NCBI GenBank assembly: GCA_900491605.1
Contig: UESW01003830.1
Coordinates: forward strand, 1,975,961-2,039,960
DNA: 64,000 bases
Reading direction: 5' to 3'
From: Calamus simplicifolius
Taxonomy: Eukaryota; Streptophyta; Magnoliopsida; Arecales; Arecaceae
Position 1 is the first letter of the stretch, and each line of letters begins with the position of its first letter. The position numbers and the translations under genes were made by a program. Below, one piece after another: positions 44,175 through 53,301 of the stretch. The notes beneath the pieces are model-generated. The model was not told the origin of the DNA. It saw only the letters and a list, made by a program, of their open reading frames with translations, and did no database searches.

Positions 44175-44756
44175 TTGCACTATAGAAAATTTTATTTTGA
44201 TAGAGCTTTATGTGACTTAGGAGAAAGTATTAATTTAATGCCTCTCTCTGTTTTTAAGAAATTGGGTTTAGGAGAAGTAAATCCAACCACCATCTCTTTA
44301 CAATTGGCAGACAGATCTATAAAATACCTTAGAGGAGTCATTGAGGACGTATTAGTGAAAGTTGGCAAGTTCATCTTTTCAGCAGACTTTATTATTCTTG
44401 ATATGAAAGAGGATGAGGAGATCCCTTTAATATTGGGTCAATCTTTCCTTGCAATGGGAAGAACCTTAATTGATGTTCAGCAAAAAAAACTTGTTTTAAG
44501 GATCGAAGAGGATGAGGTCACTTTTAATGTACTTAAGCCTATGAAACTTTCTTCTGAGATACATTCCTATTTTCAAATAAGTGATCAAGATGTGATCATG
44601 GCTGATGAGACTTATGCAAATGATTTTCTAAAGCTACCACTTGAGGTATGTCTTACTTGCTCTATGTCTATTGAGTTTGATGATGAAAAAGTTAAAGAGT
44701 GTGAAGATATTTTGAGGCTACACCACTCTATCCTCCTTCAAAGCAACCGAAAGTAA
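44175..44756 (+). pseudogene. Athila protease
   Basis: A 193-codon frame: ALCDLGESINLMPLSVFKKLGLG (residues about 11-33), where the expected DLGAS active site reads DLGES; LADRSIKYLRGVIEDVLVKVGKF and IPLILGQSFLAMGRTLIDV follow, typical of this clade. The Ala-to-Glu change beside the catalytic Asp would probably disable it. The frame stops before RT at 44756. Confidence 0.85.
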
Positions 44757-44799
44757 AATACTTAAAATCATATTAGCCAACATCTGCACCAAGAAAACC

Positions 44800-46268
44800 A
44801 TTTAAACTTGAGCTAAAACAACTTCCATCAAATTTAAGGTATGCTTTCTTAGGCCAAAACTCTACTTTTTGAGTTATTATTAATAATTCTTTGAATGATA
44901 TAGAGGAGAAAAAGTTGCTTAGAATCTTAAGGGAACACAAAATGGCTTTAGGTTGGATCATTTCTGACATCAAAGGAATTAGTCCTTTAATTTGCACACA
45001 CAAGATTTAAATGGAGGATAAATATAAACTAATTGTTCAACCCCAGAGAAGATTGAATCCATCAATGCAAGAAGTGGTGCATAAAGAAGTGCTAAATCTA
45101 TTAGATGCCAGAATTATTTATCCTATCTCGGACAGCGCATGGGCAAGTCTAATACAAGTTGTACCAAAGAAAGATGGAATAACTGTGATCAAGAATGATA
45201 ATAATGAACTTATACCAATGAGGACGGTCATGGGATGGTGAGTATGCATAGATTATAGAAAACTTAATGGTGCAACTCAAAAAGATCATTTTTCCTTACC
45301 TTTTATTAATCAAATGCTAGAGAGACTTGCAAGACATGCTTACTACTATTTTATGGATGGGTACTCTGGTTATAATCAAATAGCCATCATACTTGAAGAT
45401 CAAGAGAAGACCACTTTTACTTGTCCATATGGAACATTTGCATACAGGAGGATGCCTTTTGGCCTTTGCAATGTGCCAGCCACATTTCAAAGATGCATGA
45501 TGTCCATCTTCTCGGACATGGTGAAAAATGTTTTAGAAGTCTTCATGGATGACTTCTCTATCTTTGGATATTCTTTTGATAATTGTTTGTCTAACTTATC
45601 TTCAGTTTTGCAGAGATGCAAGGAGAAAATTTTAGTTTTGAACTGGAAAAAAATGCCACTTCATTGTAGAGGAGGGGATAGTGCTGGGCCACTGAATTTT
45701 TTCTAAGGGAATTGAAGTTGACAGAGCAAATATAGAAGTGATAGAAAAACTCCCACCACCAACCAATGTGAAGGGCATAAGAAGTTTCTTGGGACACGCC
45801 GGATTCTATCAACGGTTTACTAAGAATTTTTCTAAAATTACTAAACCTCTTTGCAATTTATTGATTAAAGACACTCGATTTGAATTTTCTGATGAATGCT
45901 TGCATGCTTTTGAAACACTAAAAAAGAAATTAATTTCAGCACCTATAATTGTATCACCATATTGAAATTTACCGTTTGAATTGATGTGTGATGCCAGTGA
46001 TTATACTATAGGGGCTGTTTTAGGGCAGAGAAAAGATAAAAATTTTTATATTATTTATTATGCAAGTAGAACCTTAACAGAAACTCAACTAAATTATGCC
46101 ACTGCTGAAAAGAAATTATTATCGATTGTTTTTGCTTTTGATAAATTTTGTTCTTACCTGATAGGTTCGAAGGTGATTGTCTACACTGATCACTCTGCTC
46201 TGAAGTACTTGCTTGCAAAGAAGGATGCTAAACCAAGATTGCTTCGATGGATCTTGCTTCTACAATAA
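44800..46268 (+). pseudogene. Athila RT-RNase H, broken
   Basis: Pieces in order: LGWIISDIKGISP-ICTHKI near 44950-45005, then 45011-45241 (QRRLNPSMQEVVHKEVLNLLDA, AWASLIQVVPKKDG), stop, 45314-45706 (YYFMDGYSGYNQIAI, RRMPFGLCNVPATFQRCM, active site FMDDFSIFG), frameshift near 45630, 45738-45965 (RSFLGHAGFYQRFTKNFSKI), stop at 45964, and RNase H 45981-46268 (CDASDYTIGAVLGQRKDK, YTDHSALKYLLAKKDAKPRLLRW). At least four disruptions. Confidence 0.9.
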
Positions 46269-47040
46269 TTCGACTTAAAATTAAGGACAAGAAAGATTAT
46301 GTCTTCAAATGGGTGGAATCAGTAGCCTCACCGACTAATGATGCGAGAGTTGTGAGTTTTCTATGAAAGAACATCTTCTTCCGATTCAGCACTCTAAGGG
46401 CAATAATCAGTGATAGTGAAAAGCATTTTTGCAATCGTCAATTTGAAGCACTACTGACTAAGTATGGAGTTACACATCACGTGGCGACACTATCATCCTC
46501 AAATGAGTGGACAAGTGAGATATATAATCGAGAGTTGAAGCATATATTGAAAAAGATCGTGAATATCTCTCATACAGACTGGGCAAGAAAGTTAGATGAT
46601 GTTTTATGGGCCTATAGAACAACATTCAAAACACTGATTGGGATATCACCATATCGACTTATTTATGGAAAAGCATGCATCTACCAGTAGAGCTAGAACA
46701 CAGGGCTTATTGGGCAACAAGGATACTTAACTTTGATCTACAAGCAGTTGGCAAGAAAAAAATATTACAAATCAATGAGATGGATGAATTTTGCAATGAT
46801 GCTTATGAGAATGCTTGAATTTACAAAGATAAAATCAAGAGATGGCATGATAAGCATATTTTAAGTAGGGAATTCAAAGTTGGGCAAAAAGTTCTATTAT
46901 TTAACTCAAGGCTTCAACTTTTTCTAGGAAAGCTATGATCTCGATGGTCAGGACCATTTGTGGTAACTAAAGTCTATCCATATGGAGCAATTAAAGTACA
47001 ACATGAGATTAAGGAAATATTCAAATAAATGGGCAACGCC
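46269..47040 (+). pseudogene. Athila integrase with the N-terminal part deleted
   Basis: After RNase H, IKDKK joins directly to VFKWVESVASPTNDARVV, a motif from the middle of the integrase core. The RNase H end, the zinc-binding domain and the first catalytic Asp are therefore missing (an internal deletion of several hundred bases). The remainder reads IISDSEKHFCNRQFEALL (second Asp), YNRELKHILKK, WARKLDDVLWAYRTTFKT and ISPYRLIYGKA, then, out of frame, ELEHRAYWA and W-DKHI near 46690-46850. It could not integrate DNA. Confidence 0.85.
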
Positions 47041-48089
47041 TTAAATCATACATCGATAGAGATTTTTACAAGAAAAAAATCTTCATCAACCTTGACAACC
47101 CTAAATATTGAAGGAGGAGTCTCTTCTAGTGTTGCACTTCAAGATGACTTTCATTGACACTAGGGGGTATCACTTTACTTTTCTTGCTTTATTATTATTA
47201 TTTTTATTATTCTCTTTTTTTTCTCTTCTGTTGAGGATAATGCAAGATTTAAGTTTGGGGATGGGTTGCATAATAGGTCTAGTTATTTTTTGATTGCTTT
47301 GATTAATTTATGTTAGTTTGCATGTTATGGTTTACGTATTCTCTATTTTAAATATATTTAGTTTATTTATTTAGATTGTTTAAAAAATAAAATAAATTAA
47401 AAATAAAATAAATAAATAAATAATAATAAATAAGAAAAGTTAAAAAAATTATTATCTGGTTTGTTTATTTATTTTTATAGGGCCAATGATGATAATGGTT
47501 GAAACAAGTTGTGATTTTTAGGAAGAATTCTAAGTGATTGAGTTGATTAGTTAATACTTAAATTGTTTTTACTTAGTTGATTTTCTTTTTATTCATTAGA
47601 TGTGTATCACGATCATTAATTGTTTGCATACCTAGAGATATTTTATGAAGACTTTGTAAATGTTTATGATCTTAACTACTCTAGAACTTGCTTGAGAATT
47701 ACTTGAGGCGAAATCTTAGATAAAGTTTCACCAAGAAAAGGATATAAGCCATCTTTGAATTGGTTGAGCCTAAAAGCCTAACCCTTTCATCATTATATCT
47801 CTAGTCACCCATTTGACCCCTTAAAATTTATATTTTGGCCTTTTAAATTTTTCTTGTTTAACCCATATGATTCCTACCCTATTGAACTTGTATACATATA
47901 TCTTTACCTTTCAATGGAACTTAGTTGATACTTACCTCATGGTTATAAGAGCTTAAAATAAATTTGTGAGAGGTAGGAGCATGAAAATTTCTATCACACC
48001 CCATGTACAACATGAAATAAGTTTGTAGGTGTAAAAGTGTGAAATCAACAAGTTTGAAAGAATGCGTAAATATAGTCAACAACAACAAC

Positions 48090-48129
<40 letters not shown>

Positions 48130-48146
48130 GGGTTGACTAAAGTTGT
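47041..48146 (+). other. Non-coding region between integrase and the captured gene fragment
   Basis: AT-rich. Contains AAGTTTGGGGATGG (47250-47263), a purine/G tract of the kind found downstream of pol in Athila elements, and low-complexity AAATA runs at 47385-47440. No gene. Confidence 0.6.
48076..48129 (+). repeat. (AAC)n(AAT)n microsatellite
   Basis: Four AAC units followed by about 17 AAT units, directly upstream of the ADP-glucose pyrophosphorylase fragment. Confidence 0.9.
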
Positions 48147-48630
48147 GCATCAGATTTTGGTTTGATGAAAATAGATGACAAAGGAAAGGTTATCTCATGC
48201 ATTGAAAAGCCAAAAGGAGCAGATTTGAAAGCAATGAAAGTGGACACTATTGTATTGGGGTTGTCAACCATATATTGCTTCTATAGGAGTCTATATATTC
48301 AAGAAGGAGGTACTTCTAAATCTTCTAAGGTCAGATGAAGGTTTTCTACTGCAAATAACTTTGGATCTAAGATTATTCCTGCCTCTGCAAAAGAGTTCTT
48401 CATCCAGGCATATCTTTTCAACAATTACTGAAAGGATATTGGTATCATTAAATCCTTCTTTGAAGCAATTCTTTCCCTTACTGCACATCCATCGAGTTTC
48501 AGCTTTTATGATGCAACAAAGCCAATATATACATCCTATTGGAATTGAGAAAATACAAATATAAGGAAATGCAAGAATTGAAAAGAATGTGATATTCTCA
48601 AACTCAGATAGAGTGCAAGAATCAGATAGA
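48147..48630 (+). pseudogene. Spliced fragment of the ADP-glucose pyrophosphorylase large subunit
   Basis: Translation in shifting frames gives, in order, ASDFGLMKIDDKGKVIS, EKPKGADLKAMKVDT (48147-48265), PYIASIGVYIFKKEVLLNLLR (48267-48330), TANNFGSKIIPASAKEF, AYLFNNY, KDIGIIKSFFEA, FSFYDATKPIYTS (to about 48537), then NARIEKNVIFSNSDRVQE (48570-48630). This matches the middle of plant glucose-1-phosphate adenylyltransferase large subunits, the starch-synthesis enzyme making ADP-glucose in plastids. Conserved pieces run on without introns, so the source was probably mRNA. Several codons are missing between LGLS and PYIA, and about 25 before NARIEK. It is in the same sense as the retroelement, between integrase and the 3' LTR. 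Stops and frameshifts make it non-coding. Confidence 0.85.
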
Positions 48631-49152
48631 TTTAAAAAAAAAAGGTGCTTGATGAAAGCTATGTATGAGCCATTATGAGAAAGACTACTATGCTCTTTAT
48701 GCCATGGGTATATTGATTTAAGTTTCTACTTTGATACATCTTATCCTTTCTTTGTAGCAGTCACCCTAGCCTTATATTATAAGCTTATAAAGACCTATTG
48801 ATCCTTGGTGTTATCTTTTATCTATATTAGTGGAGAGTTAATTTAAAAAGAAAGCCTATGGAGTAGATATATACGTCTTAGAGATCCATTGCATTTACAT
48901 GTTTGCATAAAATTATTCGGGAAGTGAGTAATGAAGTGAGAATGATGTATGTTCATGAGTAGGAGAATTGAATATGAGGTGAGACTAAATTTTGTATTAA
49001 CTTTTGTACTTGAGTTGCATAGGATAATTTCTTTAAATCATGGCATATGTTAAATCTTTGAGGCTCTATTTGAATAATTAATTTTTTATTTTGGGATGAT
49101 TATTTTATTTTCTTTGCTCGAGGACTAGCAAAGTGTAAGTTTGGGGGTATTT
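48631..49152 (+). other. 3' internal region of Athila element and polypurine tract
   Basis: No gene. It ends in AAGTTTGGGGGTATT (49138-49152), a G-rich primer-like tract directly before the LTR. Confidence 0.65.
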
Positions 49153-49452
49153 GATAAGCATAAATCTAACTATTTAATTCATATACTTTTATAATGATAT
49201 TAGTAATTTTTAATTTATTTTAAGTTAAATTTATTTATTTATTTATTTTTTTTTATTTTGAATAAATATAAAAGGAATAAATGAAGCAAATGCCAACACT
49301 ACACAACTTATGCAATTACTTCTTTTAGCATTGCAAGATGATTCCAGCAAAGTCAGGAGGAGATCATTATCCCGTATAAAAGCAGTTGCAAAGGCAAATC
49401 CATTGGTTGTTGCATCCAACCTTTTGAATGTGGGCCCAGCAATTGCATATTG

Positions 49453-50863
49453 TTTTTTTTTTTTTGATACAAATGGACGATCATACTACTCTAGTGTGAG
49501 TCAGCCCAGATAGATCAGAATACAATATTAATTAAGAACATAAAGACAGGGGTCACCCTATTTCCAAACCCTATAACTGCCATGATGAGCCATCGCTGTC
49601 GCTACCCAATCAGCCACAGAGTTGGCTTCACGATAGACATGATGGATTTGGACACTGTCAACATCCCGCAAAGTAGCCCAAATGTCAAGAAGCAGGGGAT
49701 TGACAGGAGCTTGAGAGCAGCTATCCTTCTGGATCCAACCGATAACTATAAGAGAATTGCCCTCAATAATCAGGTTAAGAGCATGTAGGGTCCTAATAGC
49801 AAAGAAAATCTCGGCCCAGGCTGCATAGAGCTCAGCAAAGGGACCGATGAGTCAAGACTTCCAAAGCCACCAGCCGCCAACAAATCTCCACCAGGCCCAC
49901 GAATTACAAAAGCAGAACCAGCAAGCCAACCTTGAACACTTCAATCAAAGTTAATTTTGACAAACCCTGAAGGGGGGCTCCCAAAAGATGAAGACCGTAT
50001 GCCGGTCCGCTACCGTAGCAGTAGGGAATCCCTAGTGGCCAGGGCTGCCAATCACAGGAGCGTTACGATGAAGAGAAAAATTGGCCAATAAAAGCTGGCT
50101 TTCCGAACAATCCTGAAGGAAGATATGGATTCATCAGTAAAGATAAGAAGATTATGCGATAGCTAGATATGGTAAGTTGTGGAAGCCCATAGGCCAGTCT
50201 TCTGTTGTCTACCCTACCGAAGAATATGCAAAAAAATGGATCTCATAGAGCCCACAGCATCAGCTCTACAGTCATAACACACGCTCTGCCAAATCCCCCT
50301 AACTCTGGGGCAAGTAAAGATAACATGGTCGGTAGTTTCCTCCTCCTGACGACACAAGGGCAAATAGTCTGGATGTGAAGGCCCTACCAGTGAGGAACAG
50401 TCGGAATACAATCCCACAAAAGCTTCCAAACAAAAAGCTAAATCCTGCGATGAATAGGAGCTTCCAAACCCATCCGGCTTCCATTATGCGTTGCGGAGGA
50501 GGTCTGTAAATACTCATCAAGTCCCTGAAAGGAGCCCAAGACATACAAGATCTACGCCATAATCTAATATCAGTAACATTCCTCCGAATGAGCAGAATAG
50601 TGAGATCCGATGGGCTAATTCCTCACCAATGAGCTAAGTAACACTAGAAATGTGCCAGCGGAGGAATCCTGAGAGATCAAATCCTTAACCCTGATACTAC
50701 TGGAATATCAATGCTGGTAAAAGTAGGCCAACGAGAGAGGGGGAGGTCAGCAATCCATCTATCCTGAGAACATCAACATAGAGCCATCACCTAACATCCA
50801 CGAGTGTTAGTCATGATAGTCGGAGCACGGCGACAAACCTCCTTCTAAAAAGAGGAATGCCCA
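49453..50863 (-). mobile_element. 5'-truncated L1-clade LINE (element H), - strand
   Basis: A T run (49453-49465) followed by sequence homologous to the last 1.4 kb of element G, on the - strand: RNase H traces (GFVKINFD, AFVIRGPGG, HHVYREANSVADW near 49600-49960) and zf-RVT traces (LPLCRQEEETTDHVIFTC at 50280-50370). It is clearly a different subfamily: amino-acid identity to element G is only about 60% by eye. It ends abruptly at a point equivalent to 36108 of element G. Many stops. Confidence 0.85.
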
Positions 50864-51206
50864 CATTGTGCCTTGCATGTTTTCCAATTGACAAAAAGTG
50901 CAAATGGTGTCCAGGTGGCAGCGGGATCCAGCAGCTTGCGTCCGCATGAGAAGCTCCAGCTTCCACTTGTTGATGAAGGTGGAAACGAACTCCAAGAGGG
51001 ACTCCTCCATGTGGTTTCAACGGGCATGCAAGGACTCCAGCGATGATGAAAGCCATGCAGCGTTAACGCAGTTTAAACGGACATTCAAGAGGGACTCCTC
51101 CACAGCTTGGCAATACTGTATTTTACATGGAGAGGACTTTTAGGCGGTGCTTTGAGAATGTAATTTTTACGCATATTCAAGACGGAATGAGCTGGGTTTT
51201 TCTAAC

Positions 51207-51215
51207 TATAAAAAG
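51207..51215 (+). promoter_or_regulatory. TATA box of Athila 3' LTR
   Basis: TATAAAAAG, equivalent to 41136-41144. Confidence 0.6.
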
Positions 51216-52224
51216 AAGGTAGCGGACATAGAATACTAAATTTTGAAACTTTTAGAGTTTTTTTAATGAAGGAGGATCTAAAGAACAGAGGCAAGAGCTG
51301 TGTGTTCATCAATTGCTTCCAATGAAAAATATAAGTTTTGTTAGTTTTTTTTTAATTTTATTATAAACTAATTTCTTTTTCTAGAGCATTGATGTAATCT
51401 ATCAATGAACACACAATTTATTTTATTAGTTATTTTATTTTTAATATTTTTATGATTGAGTGTTTAATTCTTATGATTAATGTTTACAATTTATTATTTA
51501 ATTAATTGAATTACAATGAGACCGAGAAATGATTTGTTATTTCTTATGATTAATTCTTATAATTTATTGTTTGATCAATTAAATTACACTGAGACTGAGA
51601 GGTGATTTGTTATTTTAGATCTAGAATTAAACATCATTAGTTGAGCAAAAGTAGAGATACTTTACTACGATTAATATGATTTTTAGAAAATTTAAAGTAC
51701 GTAATGTGTCTCCAATTAATTAAATTCACATAGAGATATAGAGTTGTTAGTTGAAGATATTTTGATATCGTTGAGAGAATATATTGAATAATTAAGAAAT
51801 TTTTAATCATCAACATGGGATTATTAAAATTTAATAATTAAAAAGAATAAATTATGTATGATTTGTTAGGTAAAATCAATTGCTCTAGTTCCAGTCTTAT
51901 CATATTTTTATACGTTTAAATTTTTATGCTTTGCTAATTTTTAGATTAAATAATTTTATTTAATTTAGATAGTAGAATGTTCCTTTATATTTAATTTTTT
52001 AAATAGTAATTAATTTAGTAAATTTTGGTATTCAATAACATAATTAATCTCTATGGGTTCAACATCCATTTTCTAAAAAAACACTTTCCTATTTGTTACA
52101 ATTCTATGCACTTACAGTTTATTTTACACGAACAATCACCATTGCTTCCGTCGTTGGAACCCTAGCTCTGGCTTCCCTTCGATTGGGGTGCTGTGATGGG
52201 GGGCCGGGTCTCGGGTCGGTTGGG

Positions 52225-52434
52225 ATGGATGGAGGGGCAGAGGATGCAATTGAGAAGGTCAGGGAGAGCTCATTGCGCTGAGGGGGCTTGGCCTTAGGGG
52301 CAGCAGTGGGATCGCGGCGTACGACTCAAAAGTGAAATCTTTGCGCGGCTAGTCGAGAGTAGGAACGAGGAGGCCATCTCCAATCCCGACTTTAAGGACA
52401 AGCTCGAGGCCCACTTCAGCCGCTTGCCCCTAAG
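52225..52434 (+). pseudogene. Captured first exon resembling an ACT-domain (STY46-like) protein kinase
   Basis: From an ATG at 52225 the sequence reads MDGGAEDAIEKVRESS, then a stop and frame change. From about 52329 it is clean: EIFARLVESRNEEA, NPDFKDKLEAHFSRLPLR. The end lies at a consensus splice donor, AG|GTAAGG (52434/52435). The pattern 'L-RL-ESGNEEA---F---L-AHF-RLP-R' matches my memory of the N-terminal part of plant STY8/STY17/STY46-type Ser/Thr kinases, which is followed in the gene by YALDVNVER and an ACT domain, absent here. GC-rich, unlike its surroundings. It lies in the CACTA-like element E, with its probable promoter on the other side of the Athila insertion. Confidence 0.55.
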
Positions 52435-53158
52435 GTAAGGTTTAACTTCTTGATGTGGATGTAGCTTGTTTAATTTTGGATTTGGCATTGAAACTGGATG
52501 CCCTTTGTTTTCCTTTTACTTCTTGAATTGATTTTGTGGTCTTTTTAGTGAAAGTCTTGAGAGTTTTATTAGACTATAGTTCTTATTGGTTATCGGACTT
52601 CAGATGGAGATCGGATGATGTCCAGTTGTCTTTCTCTTTCTGAGCTAGTATCTTGATCATTGCCGGAGTGCTTGCTACAGGGGAGGGGAGTCACTACCAC
52701 CCGCCACCATAGTTGCCGATGATGAGGAGGTGCAGGGAGAGGAGTCAGCTTGGGAGAAGAAGACACAGTCTTCTTCCCCTACTTTGGCTAGGTCTAGCTG
52801 GGAGGACAAGGACGACAATGTCTCCGATGTGGGAAGACAAAGACGACGATGTCAAAGATCAAAGGAAGAGCAAAAAAAGAGGGAAGAAAAGAAGAGGACG
52901 AGGAGGAGAGGAGGCGGCGATAACATAGGATCATGGCTAAAAATTTTGAAAAAAGAAATTTTAGCTCGACAAGGAGAGAAGGAAAGAAAGACGTGCAAAA
53001 AAATTTTGAAAAAAAAAATTCAACTTCCCAATGCTTTTTTTAGCGTTAAAAAAAATTTTTAGCTCCCAACGCTTTCCAAAGCATCGAAAAAATATCTCTC
53101 CATTCTCCATTTTTGACGCTTCAAAAGCGTCGAGGCATATTTTTCCTATGCTTATTAG
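52435..53158 (+). other. Remaining interior and right subterminal region of CACTA-like element E
   Basis: 52435-52700 looks like intron sequence after the donor. 52715-52960 is an acidic/basic coding-like stretch: SWEDKDDNVSDV and then WEDKDDDVKDQRKSKKRGKK in another frame; this recalls low-complexity parts of translation-factor genes, but I cannot assign it. From 52980, runs of A/T with AACGCTTT, AAAGCATCG and GACGCTTCAAAAGCGTCG are subterminal inverted motifs matching those at 33910-33980. Confidence 0.5.
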
Positions 53159-53301
53159 GCAGTGTTTGAAATAGGGGATAAGGAAGGATATCCAGGGAAG
53201 GGGGATATTCCCTGGATATTCCCCTTATCCCCTGAACTTATTCTAGGGACCCTAGGAATAACAGGATATCCCCCCAGCTATCCCTTGAGAACATATTTGG
53301 C
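53159..53301. mobile_element. Foldback MITE-like element
   Basis: About 143 bp. The inner part is a strong inverted repeat: GGGGATAAGG-----ATATCCAGGGAA (53174-53199) against TTCCCTGGATAT--CCCCTTATCCCC (53207-53232). The outer ends, GCAGTGTTTGAAAT (53159) and ATATTTGGC (53293-53301), are loosely inverted and of the PIF/Harbinger or hAT MITE style. No target duplication was verified. Confidence 0.5.

Larger units (their letters stand above)
34380..52134 (+). mobile_element. Athila-type Ty3/Gypsy retrotransposon (element F), degraded, carrying two LINEs and a host gene fragment
   Basis: The left LTR (34380-42049) and right LTR (49153-52134) share clearly matching ends (TGATAA(A/G)... and ...CGAA(T/C)A) and, outside the LINEs, roughly 90-95% identity by eye. 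The internal region reads gag, protease, RT-RNase H and integrase on the + strand. RT resembles the Athila lineage (FMDDFSIFG, RRMPFGLCN-PATFQRCM, DHSALKYLLAKKDAKPRLLRW). The sequence after the left LTR, AGTTTTTTGCACTGTGTC (42049-42067), looks like a decayed Athila primer site. Flanking GTCGC (34375-34379) and ATCAC (52135-52139) could be a mutated target duplication (3 of 5 match). Between integrase and the 3' LTR lies an ADP-glucose pyrophosphorylase fragment. Confidence 0.85.
49153..52134 (+). repeat. 3' LTR of Athila-type element F, containing a truncated LINE
   Basis: LTR sequence is at 49153-49452 and about 50865-52134. It matches the left LTR closely, but about 60 bp that follow the LINE site on the left (40742-40798) are absent. 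TATA box at 51207-51215. The R/U5 part is AT-rich and contains a repeated block (GAATTACAATGAGACCGAGAAATG near 51508 and ATTACACTGAGACTGAGAGGTG near 51581). Confidence 0.85.
33882..53158 (+). mobile_element. CACTA-like DNA transposon (element E) with captured gene pieces, split by an Athila element
   Basis: The left end reads CACTACAACAAAATTTGG (33882), a typical CACTA terminus, followed by subterminal motifs AAGCGTCG/CGATGCT in both orientations. Inverted motifs of the same type (AAAGCATCG, GACGCTTCAAAAGCGTCG) recur at 53060-53130, so the right end must be close. No matching TAGTG terminus is clear: CTTATTAGGCAGTG at 53151-53164 is a poor candidate and overlaps a MITE-like element. Interior sequence outside the Athila insertion (33900-34379 and 52135-53000) is GC-rich and gene-like, with a TATA box and an exon of apparent kinase origin. 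I see no transposase, so it looks like a non-autonomous gene-capturing element. Confidence 0.6.

Noticed and set aside
48291..48564. ORF 48250-48564 as an independent gene
   Set aside because: It contains only one stretch of AGPase homology and then shifts out of frame; it is part of the broken captured fragment.
52713..53062. Two overlapping Lys/Arg/Glu-rich ORFs
   Set aside because: Low-complexity with no clear start or family. A resemblance to acidic W-E-D stretches of translation factor genes was considered but is too weak to call.
33882..53164. Full CACTA borders with AGTG at 53161-53164 as the right terminus
   Set aside because: The candidate terminus matches the left one poorly and flanking triplets (AAT versus TTT) do not agree, so the right border is left open.
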